A stretch of 32,196 nucleotides of DNA from an uncultured Lachnospiraceae bacterium (GTDB taxonomy: Bacteria; Bacillota; Clostridia; Lachnospirales; Lachnospiraceae), in assembly GCA_910583895.1 (NCBI GenBank), contig CAJTYJ010000004.1:88566-120761 (forward strand), written 5' to 3'. The notes under the pieces were generated by a model. That model worked only from the letters and a program-made list of their open reading frames with translations. It did no database searches and had not been told where the DNA came from. The translations under genes were made by a program, and so were the position numbers. Numbering within the stretch: the first letter of the stretch is position 1; every line of letters begins with the position of its first letter. This document shows, one piece after another, positions 23,059-31,155 of this stretch.

Positions 23059-24012
23059 ATGGAAATAAAAGGGTATAGAATCAATCTGCAGCAGTCAATG
23101 CCGTTTGTGATCCTGGCAGTGCTGCTGGCGGCGCTTGGCATACTGGATCGGAATTTCCTTTCTCCACAAACATTGGTCAATCTTTTGCAGCAGATGGCAG
23201 CAGTCGGTGTTGTTTCTATAGGAGCAATGCTGGTTATTCTTACAGGCGGCATTGATTTCAGTGCAGGATATGGCCTTGCGATGATCGGTATGGCTGCAGG
23301 TGCGGTTTATACGAAATCTCCGCTTGCGGGAAGTGTGCCTGCAATGCTTGTTACTTTTCTTGGTACAGGCGCACTGCTGGGCCTTGCCAACGGTTTGCTG
23401 ATTGCAAAACTTGGGATTCTGCCCTTTGTTGCCACACTTGCCATGATGTCACTGACCCAGGGGCTGTCGCTGATGATTGGCGGAGGTTCGATGATGTTGT
23501 TGGGAGGATCTCCTGTTTTACTGATTGGTCAGGGAAAGCTAGGCGGTGTGCTGCCGGTTTCCTTTCTCGTATTGTTGGGCGTGTGTGTGACAGCTGCGTT
23601 TTTGCTGTATCGGACCAGGCTGGGTGTGTATATCTATGCCATGGGTGGTAATGAAGATGCTGCACGCTATGCAGGAATCCGTATAGAACGCTATAAGATC
23701 ATGACCTATGTAGCGGCAGGCATCTGCACAGGAATTGCTTCGTTGCTGACCGTATCCTATATTGCAATGGCGACGCCCAGCATTTATGGAACCACATTGA
23801 CCGATGCGATTGCTGCTACCTGCATTGGCGGTACAAGTATGAGCGGCGGCCATGGTTCTGTTTCAGGAACGTTTGTCGGTGCAGTGATTATCGTGTTGAT
23901 CAGCACAGCGCTTACCTATCTGAAAATTCCGGCTGAGATGCAGGATGTATTTAAAGGTGTGGTCATTTTACTGGCAGTGGCGTTTGACGCACTGCTCAAT
24001 CGAAAAAAATAA
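23059..24012 (+). CDS. Sugar ABC transporter permease, RbsC family (stand-alone)
   Basis: This is a 317-residue integral membrane protein of the BPD_transp_2 type. ATG 23059 is 10 bases after GGAGGAGG; the in-frame TTG at 23050 is too close to be the start. It has eight to ten hydrophobic helices and the family motifs VSIGAMLVILTGGIDFSAG near residues 50-70, LPFVATLAMMSLTQGLS, and the cytoplasmic coupling segment GGNEDAARYAGIRIERYK. The C-terminus has GGTSMSGGHGSVSGTFVGA. The operon holds a second permease domain fused to the ATPase (25153-27708), so the importer probably uses a heterodimeric permease core. It lies downstream of the ThuA-like gene with 31 bases between. Confidence 0.95.
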   Translation: MEIKGYRINLQQSMPFVILAVLLAALGILDRNFLSPQTLVNLLQQMAAVGVVSIGAMLVILTGGIDFSAGYGLAMIGMAAGAVYTKSPLAGSVPAMLVTFLGTGALLGLANGLLIAKLGILPFVATLAMMSLTQGLSLMIGGGSMMLLGGSPVLLIGQGKLGGVLPVSFLVLLGVCVTAAFLLYRTRLGVYIYAMGGNEDAARYAGIRIERYKIMTYVAAGICTGIASLLTVSYIAMATPSIYGTTLTDAIAATCIGGTSMSGGHGSVSGTFVGAVIIVLISTALTYLKIPAEMQDVFKGVVILLAVAFDALLNRKK

Positions 24013-24028
24013 AGGAGTGAAAAAGAGT

Positions 24029-25114
24029 ATGAAACGGACAATGGTATTTTTCTTGACGGCAATTTTTCTGTTCAGTGTGCTCAGCGGCTGTTCTTCAAAC
24101 AGTCAGAGCAGTCCCAATACGGAGCAGGCAGTTGAAGAAAGCGCGGATACTGCCGATTCGGAAAAGGATAACGTGGTGCTGGGCGTTGTGCTGATTGATA
24201 TGACCAACCAGTTCTTTGTGGATATGATCGAAGGAGGCGACCGGGCAGCTGAGGATTATGGATGCGAGGTTATATGGAAAAGTGCAGATGGCAACTTTGA
24301 CAGCCAGATTTCATTGATCGAAAGTTTTATTGAACAGGGAGTGGACTGCATACTGGTAGATCCGCTTGACAGTGAAGGCTTGCGGCCGGTAATTGAAAAA
24401 GCGTCAGAAGCCGGCATACCGACCATTACCATGGCAGGTCAGGTGGATATTGACACGAACTATTCCACCGTTTATAACGATCAGGAAAATACCCGTATCA
24501 TCGCAGAGATGACTGCAAAACTGGTCGGTGAAGAGGGGAAGACCGCTTTGCTGTATGGAAACAAGGGAAATCTGGTTTCGGACCTCAGGCAGGCTGGTTA
24601 TTATGAAGGAATGGACAAGTATCCAAACATCACGGTCATAGAGCAGCCTACGAATTGGGATGCACCAACTGGCATGAAGGTGACCCAGGACCTGCTGGCA
24701 GCGAATCCTGATTTGAAAGCAATCCACTGTGTATCCGGGCCGGTTACGCTGGCAGTCTATCAGGCGGTAAAAACAGCAGGTCGTGAAGACATCCTGATCA
24801 CAAGCTATGACGGAAATGCAGATGAGCTGGCGGCAGTTGCAGACGGCCAGTTTTACAGCACGATACTGACGGGTGCGAAGAAGACAGGCTATTGGAATGT
24901 TCAGATTGCACTTCAATTAGCAAATGGCGCACGTCCAGAGGACCATATTTTCAATATGGATACACATTTGGTTATGACACAGGAAAACATAGACGGGTTT
25001 TCTGAACTGGGTATTGAAAACACGGAAAGCATAAGTCTGATTACGCCGGATGAGGCAATGGAGCGCGTAGAGAACTACCAGAAAGAACTGTATGTTTCAG
25101 ACCTGCTTGACTGA
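24029..25114 (+). CDS. Sugar ABC transporter substrate-binding lipoprotein, RbsB type
   Basis: This is a 361-residue extracytoplasmic receptor. The start ATG 24029 is used because upstream in-frame codons lie inside the previous permease gene. The signal peptide ends in the lipobox LSGC at about residue 22, followed by a Ser/Asn/Gln/Glu-rich linker to about 50. The mature protein is a type I periplasmic-binding fold: LGVVLIDMTNQFFVDMIEGG, VDCILVDPLDSEGL, GIPTITMAGQVD and LITSYDGNADEL are typical of the ribose/galactose-binding (Peripla_BP_4) group. It delivers a monosaccharide or related polyol to the two permease domains of this operon. The ligand cannot be named. Confidence 0.93.
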   Translation: MKRTMVFFLTAIFLFSVLSGCSSNSQSSPNTEQAVEESADTADSEKDNVVLGVVLIDMTNQFFVDMIEGGDRAAEDYGCEVIWKSADGNFDSQISLIESFIEQGVDCILVDPLDSEGLRPVIEKASEAGIPTITMAGQVDIDTNYSTVYNDQENTRIIAEMTAKLVGEEGKTALLYGNKGNLVSDLRQAGYYEGMDKYPNITVIEQPTNWDAPTGMKVTQDLLAANPDLKAIHCVSGPVTLAVYQAVKTAGREDILITSYDGNADELAAVADGQFYSTILTGAKKTGYWNVQIALQLANGARPEDHIFNMDTHLVMTQENIDGFSELGIENTESISLITPDEAMERVENYQKELYVSDLLD

Positions 25115-25152
25115 GCCAGAAAACGCTGTTGGATTGGTCAGGAGATAAGTTG

Positions 25153-27708
25153 ATGGAAAAAACGAAAAACAGTCATATCCTGTGGCTGAACGATGATAAT
25201 TTGCGGTATTTGACCATTGCTGCGATTACGGCGATGCTGTTTGTATGGTTCTCCATTGTATCTGCCGGTTTCTTTAGTCTGAATACGGTTATGAATATTC
25301 TGCGGCAAGCGGCATCGACTGCTCTGGCTGCGATTGCCATGACGATGGTGATGCTGACAGGCGGCATTGATTTGTCTGTTGGATCTGTCATTGCGTTTTC
25401 AGGAGCGGCGGGTGCGCTGGTTATGCAGGAGATGGGGCAGACAGCCCCGTTTCCTGCCGGTGTGGCGGGATTTGCCGTGACCATTGGTGCAGCGGTGGCT
25501 TTTGGAATGCTCAATGGCATATACATCGGATATTTGAAAATGGCTCCTTTTATCGTTACCCTTGCCACCATGTCGCTTGCACGTGGGCTGACACTGACTT
25601 TGACGGCCTCTTCTCGGGTGATGATCCATAATTCCTGGTACAATTTTGCCGGACAGGCGGAATTGCCGGGGGGAATTCCTGCTTCGACCATACTGGTAGC
25701 CGCAGCTTATGTGGCGGCATTTCTGCTGCTGCACCATATGACTTTTGGCCGCCGAACCTATGCAGTGGGAGACAATGCTGATGCAGCGAAAGCTTCCGGA
25801 ATTCGGGTGGAACGGCATATACTGCTGGTCTATGTGGTTGCTGGCGTGTTTGTTGGTCTTGCAACGATTGTAATTGCGGGCCGTGCGCGTTCGGCGCAGC
25901 CAATGGCGGCAGTCGGTATGGAGTTCGACGTGATCACTGCGGTGGTGATTGGAGGCACCAGTCTGATGGGTGGGCAGGGAAACTTAAAAGGAACACTGCT
26001 GGGTGTCTGCCTGACGTCTGTGATTTTTACCGGGTTGAGTATGCTGGATGTTTCTACTTATGTCAACTATATGGTGAAAGGTTCTCTGGTGCTTCTGGCT
26101 GTATTGAGCAATCGTATGATATCCGGTGGCATGGAACGGCATGCGGTTCGAAATATGGCGAAGAAAAGCGGTCGTATGGCAGCTGCACGGACACCGGAGA
26201 AATCCGCGGCATTGGCGGATGGTCCTCAATTGCTGGAACTTAAAGATATTGTAAAGGCATTTCCCGGTGTACGTGCACTGGACGGTGTAAGCCTGAAAAT
26301 CCGACGCGGAACCGTACATGCTCTTTGCGGAGAAAACGGTGCCGGGAAATCCACCCTGATGAAGATCCTGTCGGGCATCTATCAGATGGATGAAGGGAAA
26401 ATTTTGATTGACGGGAGGCCGGTGGAAATCCGTTCACCGGCAGATGCAGAGCATCTGGGAATTGCAGTTATTCACCAGGAGCTTGCAAATATTCCGGAAC
26501 TGAGTGTCAGTCAGAATGTAAATCTTGGAAAAGAATTGATGCGAGGCGGCTGGATGCTGGACGTGAAGGCGATGCATGAGAGAACCTGCAGACTGCTGGA
26601 ACGGTTTGGACTGCAATTAGATGTTGGCCGGAAGATGGAGACTTTGACCGTGGGACAGCAGCAGATGATCGAATGCGTGAAAGCATTCGGCACTGACGCA
26701 TGGGTTGTCATAATGGACGAGCCCACGTCTGCAATTACCGAAGCAGATAAGAATTACCTTTTTCAGATTATTCAGGAATTGAAAGAAAACGGGGTTGCAG
26801 TGGTTTATATTTCTCACCGAATGTCAGAGATCTTTGAGATTGCGGATGAGATTACCGTTTTGCGGGATGGCAGACAGGTGGTCAGCGGGAAAACCGGTGA
26901 ATTTGACGAAGACGCAGTAATCCGGCATATGGTTGGCCGCCAGCTGAATGATATTTTTACAAGAAAACGTTGTCCTTGCGGCAAAGAAGTTTTACGGGTT
27001 GAAAATCTGTACAGAAAAGGGGCGTTTGAACCGATCAGTTTTTCCGTACACAGTGGAGAAGTGCTGGGGTTCAGCGGACTTATGGGTGCAGGCCGGACGG
27101 AGATTATGCGTTGTCTGGCCGGGCTTGATAAACCGGATGGAGGTGTTATCTGTCTGGATGGCGAAAAGCTTCAGATCCGATGTGTGATGGATGCAGTCCG
27201 TGCGGGAGTTGTGATGGTATCCGAGGATCGCAGGAGGGAAGGAATTATTCCTCATCTTTCTGTTCGCGAAAATACAACACTGGCGGCATTGCCCTGGATC
27301 AGCCATATGGGGTGGATTGACAAAAAACAGGACAATATAATTACGAAGGAATATATGGAGGTACTGCGCATCAAAGCGGCTTCCCCCGAACAGAAGATTG
27401 CCAATCTCAGTGGCGGAAACCAGCAGAAAGTGTGTCTTGCCAAATGGCTGAACCGACATCCACGGGTGATTATCCTTGATGAGCCGACCAGGGGCATTGA
27501 TGTAGGAGCGAAAGCGGAGATCCACAAGCTGATTGATCAGCTGGTCCGTGACGGCGTCGCTGTGATCATGATATCATCAGAATTGCCGGAAATTCTGGGA
27601 GTTTCTGATCGTATTATGGTACTGCATGAAGGGCATTTGATCAGGGAGTATGCAGCCGGCGATGGGCTGACGCAGGAAGATATTATGCGAAGTGCGGCCG
27701 GAGGATGA
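25153..27708 (+). CDS. Fused sugar ABC transporter permease and tandem ATPase (RbsC-RbsA fusion)
   Basis: This is an 851-residue protein. ATG 25153 is 7 bases after AGGAGA (25140-25145). Residues about 10-320 form a complete RbsC-type permease (MTMVMLTGGIDLSVGSVIAFSG is diagnostic, split here across residues 60-85; GDNADAAKASGIRVERH marks the coupling segment). A linker (about 320-355) leads to an RbsA-type tandem ATPase. Domain 1 has Walker A GENGAGKST (near 393), LTVGQQQM (near 497) and VVIMDEPTSAI (near 520). Domain 2 has the typical degenerate Walker A GLMGAGRTE (near 642), LSGGNQQKV (near 753) and VIILDEPTRGID (near 775). No frameshift or stop separates the two halves. Sugar importers usually encode these parts as separate genes. 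It ends the operon at a terminator. Confidence 0.95.
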   Translation: MEKTKNSHILWLNDDNLRYLTIAAITAMLFVWFSIVSAGFFSLNTVMNILRQAASTALAAIAMTMVMLTGGIDLSVGSVIAFSGAAGALVMQEMGQTAPFPAGVAGFAVTIGAAVAFGMLNGIYIGYLKMAPFIVTLATMSLARGLTLTLTASSRVMIHNSWYNFAGQAELPGGIPASTILVAAAYVAAFLLLHHMTFGRRTYAVGDNADAAKASGIRVERHILLVYVVAGVFVGLATIVIAGRARSAQPMAAVGMEFDVITAVVIGGTSLMGGQGNLKGTLLGVCLTSVIFTGLSMLDVSTYVNYMVKGSLVLLAVLSNRMISGGMERHAVRNMAKKSGRMAAARTPEKSAALADGPQLLELKDIVKAFPGVRALDGVSLKIRRGTVHALCGENGAGKSTLMKILSGIYQMDEGKILIDGRPVEIRSPADAEHLGIAVIHQELANIPELSVSQNVNLGKELMRGGWMLDVKAMHERTCRLLERFGLQLDVGRKMETLTVGQQQMIECVKAFGTDAWVVIMDEPTSAITEADKNYLFQIIQELKENGVAVVYISHRMSEIFEIADEITVLRDGRQVVSGKTGEFDEDAVIRHMVGRQLNDIFTRKRCPCGKEVLRVENLYRKGAFEPISFSVHSGEVLGFSGLMGAGRTEIMRCLAGLDKPDGGVICLDGEKLQIRCVMDAVRAGVVMVSEDRRREGIIPHLSVRENTTLAALPWISHMGWIDKKQDNIITKEYMEVLRIKAASPEQKIANLSGGNQQKVCLAKWLNRHPRVIILDEPTRGIDVGAKAEIHKLIDQLVRDGVAVIMISSELPEILGVSDRIMVLHEGHLIREYAAGDGLTQEDIMRSAAGG

Positions 27709-27712
27709 ACAT

Positions 27713-27760
27713 AAAACAGAGAACAAAACACGTATCTTAAAGTGTGGTTCTCTGTTTTTT
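27713..27760 (+). terminator. Rho-independent terminator of the sugar operon
   Basis: ACAGAGAAC (27716-27724) pairs with GTTCTCTGT (27747-27755), with inner ACAC/GTGT pairing, an A-run on the left and a T-run at 27755-27760. It starts five bases after the fusion gene stop. Confidence 0.88.
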
Positions 27761-27787
27761 CTATTAATATTTTTCAGGTTTAGGTTC

Positions 27788-27816
27788 TTCCATCTGAAAA
27801 GTACCTGTAGTATAAT
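27788..27816 (+). promoter_or_regulatory. Candidate promoter of the DUF1877 gene
   Basis: A perfect -10 TATAAT (27811-27816) lies 34 bases before the start codon. At 17-base spacing the -35 is poor (TTCCAT, 27788-27793). It comes directly after the operon terminator, where a new unit is expected. Confidence 0.55.
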
Positions 27817-27850
27817 AGAGCTAATCAGTTGTATGACAGGAGGATTGGAA

Positions 27851-28393
27851 ATGGGCTGTTTGGCTGTGTTGTTTGCTTTGGATGACCAGGATGTGGAAAA
27901 ATTACGGAACGTAAAAAGAGAAGACCGCGGGGGCTATATGCATGAAGAAATCGAAGAGTTGTTTTTCGAGCGATATCCGGAATACCTGTGTGAACTGGAC
28001 AAGTCCTGGGACGCCATGCACCGGATGCTGACGGATGGAAATCTGGATTTTGAAAATAAATTTCCGCCTTTGTGCAATGTGATTTTTGGCGGTGAGTTTC
28101 TGTACGGACTGATGCGAAAGCCTTCGGGAGAAGTGGTCATTTCGGACGGAGAAGAGGATGAATATATGATCCTGAAGACACCAAAGGAGGTGGCAGAGAT
28201 CGCAGAGGTGCTTCCGGCAAGAACCAAAGAGGAATGCCGGAAATGTTATGATCAGATTGAGGAAGCGGATTACGGGATGGAACCAGATGAGGAAGATTTC
28301 GAATATACGTGGGAATATCTTCAGTACAGTCTGGATTTTTGGAAGAAGGCGGCAGAGGAGAAAAGATATGTGCTCTTTACCGTCGACCGGTGA
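27851..28393 (+). CDS. DUF1877 (YfbM-like) family protein
   Basis: This is a 180-residue cytoplasmic protein. ATG 27851 is chosen because AGGAGG lies 8-10 bases upstream, and the ATG at 27833 overlaps that site. Family marks are the short N-terminus MGCLAVLFALDDQDVEKL, the LDKSWDAMHRMLTDGN segment (about 50-65), and the FGGEFLYG stretch followed by strongly acidic helices near the C-terminus (DPDEED-like). DUF1877 proteins have no established biochemical function; E. coli YfbM is the familiar example. It forms a likely unit with the DUF1349 gene 99 bases downstream. Nothing nearby reveals its role. Confidence 0.85.
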   Translation: MGCLAVLFALDDQDVEKLRNVKREDRGGYMHEEIEELFFERYPEYLCELDKSWDAMHRMLTDGNLDFENKFPPLCNVIFGGEFLYGLMRKPSGEVVISDGEEDEYMILKTPKEVAEIAEVLPARTKEECRKCYDQIEEADYGMEPDEEDFEYTWEYLQYSLDFWKKAAEEKRYVLFTVDR

Positions 28394-28492
28394 AAGGGGC
28401 TTCCAAAGAAGTAACAAAGCCGTGTGGTCTTTGGCCCGACGAAGGTAAGGCGTGAAAAACAGTTGTAAAAGAGAAAGGGGCAGGAAAAGTAT

Positions 28493-29098
28493 ATGGATTT
28501 GACAAAATTTTGTTGGACAAGGGAACCGGAAAGCTGCGTGGTTCTGGAGGACAGGGTGGAGATCGTCACAAAGGCACATACAGACCTGTGGCAGAGGACA
28601 TATTATCATTTTCAGAATGACAATGCGCCGGTGTTTCAGATGGAGACTGAGGAGGAATATTTCAGTTTTGTGGTGAAGACAGAGTTTGAGGAGAGTCACC
28701 ATCGGTTTGACCAGTGCGGGATTGTAATGTACCTGGACAGTGAGAACTGGCTGAAAGGGTCCATCGAATATGAAAATGAAGAATATCAGCATCTGGGCAG
28801 TGTGGTGACGAATCATGGGTATTCCGACTGGGCGACTACACAGATCGATGCCGGTGTAAAATCTATGTGGTATCGGTTCAGCCGGAGGCAGGATGATTAC
28901 TGCATCGAATGTTCCGTGGATGGGGTCCGGTTTCAGCAGATGCGCATCTGCCATATGCAGGAAGGAAAGGGAACCATCTGCTTTGGCATCTATGCCTGTT
29001 CGCCGGAGGATTCGTCCTTCAAAGCCGTATTTTCCCATATGCAGATGACAGAATGTCAGTGGAAAGCCCATGATGGGCAGCAGCCGGACGGATGTTAG
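28493..29098 (+). CDS. DUF1349 family protein (concanavalin-like beta sandwich)
   Basis: This is a 201-residue soluble protein without a signal peptide. ATG 28493 is preceded by a purine-rich AAAGGGGCAGGAAAAG stretch. The sequence begins LTKFCWTREPESCVVLEDRVEI and continues with the family patterns TDLWQRTYYHFQNDNAPVF, FDQCGIVMYLDSENWLK, and a terminal GFxxYACSPEDSSFKAVF-type segment, all typical of DUF1349. The fold is related to the laminin-G/concanavalin superfamily, and members are often linked to carbohydrate binding or metabolism. The upstream 99-base gap (28394-28492) shows no promoter that I trust. A terminator follows the gene. Confidence 0.88.
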   Translation: MDLTKFCWTREPESCVVLEDRVEIVTKAHTDLWQRTYYHFQNDNAPVFQMETEEEYFSFVVKTEFEESHHRFDQCGIVMYLDSENWLKGSIEYENEEYQHLGSVVTNHGYSDWATTQIDAGVKSMWYRFSRRQDDYCIECSVDGVRFQQMRICHMQEGKGTICFGIYACSPEDSSFKAVFSHMQMTECQWKAHDGQQPDGC

Positions 29099-29116
29099 TT
29101 GACATCAGGTGATTTG

Positions 29117-29158
29117 GAGAGCATCTCTTTTTGAGGGGATGCTTTCTTTTTTTCCTTT
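29117..29158 (+). terminator. Rho-independent terminator after the DUF1349 gene
   Basis: GAGAGCATC (29119-29125 core AGCATC with flanks) pairs with GATGCTTTC (29139-29145) with G-U pairs around a T-rich loop. A long T-rich run (29146-29161) follows. Confidence 0.78.
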
Positions 29159-29163
29159 TTTAT

Positions 29164-29193
29164 CTGACCAAATGTCTGCCGGGGCAGTCTAAT
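29164..29193 (+). promoter_or_regulatory. Possible promoter of the ECF sigma gene
   Basis: -35 CTGACC (29164-29169), 18-base spacer, -10 TCTAAT (29188-29193). The spacer contains the small palindrome CTGCCGGGGCAG. An ECF sigma gene may instead use its own promoter type, which I cannot identify here. Confidence 0.3.
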
Positions 29194-29220
29194 GAATAGC
29201 AGAAAGGAGGGAACGTTTTG

Positions 29221-29754
29221 ATGGAAGAGAAAATGGGACTGATCAGAAAAGCCAGGCAGCATGACAGCAGCGCGTTTTCAGAGCTGATGCAGCAGTATGG
29301 CCCGAGTATGTATAAAGTGGCCAAAGCAATTTTAAAAAATGACGAAGATGCGGCAGATGCCATGCAGGAAACGGCGCTGAGCTGCTGGGAAAAGATTGGT
29401 ACCTTGAAAAAAGAACAATATTTTAAGACCTGGCTGATCCGGATTTTGATCAATCACTGCAATACCATCTATAAGAAGAGGAGCAGGTATGTGCTGGATC
29501 AGCTGCTGCCGGAGTCTGCAGTGTGGGAAGACGCTTATGCCAATGTGGAGTGGATGGAGCTTTTGCGGTGTCTGAAGGAGAAGTATCGCAAGGTGATCGT
29601 ACTCTACTATGTGGAAGGATTTCGGATTCGGGAGATCGCGGATCTTCTGGGAATCAGCGAAAGTGCGGTGAAGGAACGTCTGTCAACGGCAAGAAAGAAC
29701 ATGGAGCGCTATTATGCCAGGGGAAAGGGGGAAGTTATCTGTGAAAAGATATGA
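29221..29754 (+). CDS. ECF-type RNA polymerase sigma factor
   Basis: This is a 177-residue sigma-70 family factor of extracytoplasmic-function type. ATG 29221 follows AAAGGAGGG; a TTG at 29218 is an alternative. Region 2 (about 10-80) contains FSELMQQYGPSMYKVAKAIL, DADAMQETALSCWEKIG-like text and KTWLIRILINHCN, which bind core polymerase and the -10 element. Region 4 (about 115-165) has YRKVIVLYYVEGFRIREIA, DLLGISESAVKERLSTARK, the -35-binding helix-turn-helix. It overlaps the next gene by 14 bases. That gene encodes a membrane protein with the layout of a cognate anti-sigma factor, so the pair probably forms a stress-response switch. Confidence 0.94.
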   Translation: MEEKMGLIRKARQHDSSAFSELMQQYGPSMYKVAKAILKNDEDAADAMQETALSCWEKIGTLKKEQYFKTWLIRILINHCNTIYKKRSRYVLDQLLPESAVWEDAYANVEWMELLRCLKEKYRKVIVLYYVEGFRIREIADLLGISESAVKERLSTARKNMERYYARGKGEVICEKI

Positions 29755-31012
29755 GGATTTTACAAGAGGACTGCAGGAAGAAGTAGCGGTTCCGGAAAAG
29801 GTATGGGAGCGGTATTTGGATACACTGGATCACATTGAGACTTTGGCGGAAGAACGAAAAGGAGCGGATATTATGGGCAGAAAAAGAACAAAAAGAACCT
29901 GGATGAGGGCAGCAGCGGCGGCAGGAGTGCTGATGGCAGGCACAGCTGTATTTGCCTGCGTGGACCCGGTGGCGGCATCGGAGCTTCCAATCATCGGGCG
30001 GGTGTTTGAACGGATTGCAGAGAATGCCACCTACTCCGGCGATTACAGCGGAAAAACGGTTCTGCAGGAGAACAACGGGCAGAGTACAGAAGAGGAAAGG
30101 GGAGTGGCTGCAAAGCCGGAGGGGATTTATACAGTTTCGGACAATGGGATTACGATCAGTGCTTCCGAAGTGTACAGCGATGGATATTCTGTCTATCTGG
30201 CTGTGGAGGTTGTGTCGGAAGAAGGCGGATTTTCCGGTATTCCTGCTTACTATACCAGACGTTTTGAAGAGAAGACCAGCCAGATGATCCGGGCAGAGGG
30301 TGTCTGGAAGACCGGTGAGGAAGGCGAAGCAGTTTCCTTATACAACCATTCTTTTGAAGGATCTGTGGTGGATGATCATACCTTCATCGGCATGATGAAA
30401 CTGGACCAGATTGCCTGCAATTCAGCAGAAAACATGCTGAATCTGGAGTTGACGGAGATCCGGTATGAACGCGGGGAAGCATTTGAAAGTGAAGGATCAG
30501 ATCCGGAGCAACGCATCCAGGGGGCGTGGATGCTGCAGATTCCCTTTACCGCTGACACCGAAAAGAGCAGGGAGATTGTGGTTGATAAGACCGGCGAGGA
30601 TGGACTTTGCATCCAGAAGGTGTTTGTATCGCCTTATCAGGTGATTGTATTTACAGATACACCGTATACCACCTGGTCTGCAGATACGTATACAGAAGCA
30701 GATTTTGAGGCACAGTGGGGAGAAAAGAACGAAGAGATTCTCGCAAAAGGCGGCCAGCCGGTGACTTATGAAGAGATGCTTGCGAAGGAACGCTATGAAA
30801 ATTTTGAGCTGGCTGTCTATAACCAGGACGGAGAGGCGCTGGCAATGCAGTATGGAGATCCCCAAAAGACCGTGTTTGCCGTACAAGGACTCGAACTGAC
30901 CAAACTGCATATCTACGCTGCGGATGATTCGGATGCGTTTGGGCTGATCAAAGCGGAGAATGAGCAGGAAGCACGGGACATGTCCGTGTTGGATGCGGAA
31001 GTGGAATGGTAG
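29741..31012 (+). CDS. DUF4179 membrane protein, probable anti-sigma factor
   Basis: This is a 423-residue protein. The GTG start at 29741, behind GGGGGAAG, overlaps the sigma gene by 14 bases, typical of sigma/anti-sigma coupling. An ATG-started form at 29714 would overlap more. A short cytoplasmic N-terminus (1-50, charged) that could bind the sigma factor is followed by one transmembrane helix (about 54-73) and a DUF4179 segment (VDPVAASELPIIGRVFERIAEN). A large extracytoplasmic beta-rich domain (about 100-423) includes a YTVSDNGITISASEVYSDGY stretch. No zinc-binding anti-sigma motif (HxxxCxxC) is seen. The anti-sigma role is inferred from gene order and topology; DUF4179 proteins in Clostridia commonly occur next to ECF sigma genes. 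Confidence 0.85.
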   Translation: MKRYEDFTRGLQEEVAVPEKVWERYLDTLDHIETLAEERKGADIMGRKRTKRTWMRAAAAAGVLMAGTAVFACVDPVAASELPIIGRVFERIAENATYSGDYSGKTVLQENNGQSTEEERGVAAKPEGIYTVSDNGITISASEVYSDGYSVYLAVEVVSEEGGFSGIPAYYTRRFEEKTSQMIRAEGVWKTGEEGEAVSLYNHSFEGSVVDDHTFIGMMKLDQIACNSAENMLNLELTEIRYERGEAFESEGSDPEQRIQGAWMLQIPFTADTEKSREIVVDKTGEDGLCIQKVFVSPYQVIVFTDTPYTTWSADTYTEADFEAQWGEKNEEILAKGGQPVTYEEMLAKERYENFELAVYNQDGEALAMQYGDPQKTVFAVQGLELTKLHIYAADDSDAFGLIKAENEQEARDMSVLDAEVEW

Positions 31013-31044
31013 AATCATAACTGCTCACAGGAATGGAAATCTGA

Positions 31045-31073
31045 TTGCAGCTGCGGGCCTTTTCTGCTATGAT
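31045..31073 (+). promoter_or_regulatory. Promoter with extended -10 for the PPOX-like gene
   Basis: -35 TTGCAG (31045-31050), 17-base spacer, -10 TATGAT (31068-31073) preceded by TGC, an extended -10. The start codon lies 82 bases downstream of the -10. Confidence 0.65.
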
Positions 31074-31155
31074 TGTATCAGAAAAATGGCGTGAGTTGTC
31101 CAAAAGATGCTGTGGCGCCGTGCGCTGGAAATGTGCAGCGAAGCAGGAGGAGCAT

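Noticed and set aside
27902..29071. A 389-codon open frame on the minus strand
   Set aside because: It runs antisense across both the DUF1877 and DUF1349 genes, which match known families on the + strand. It has no family features of its own.
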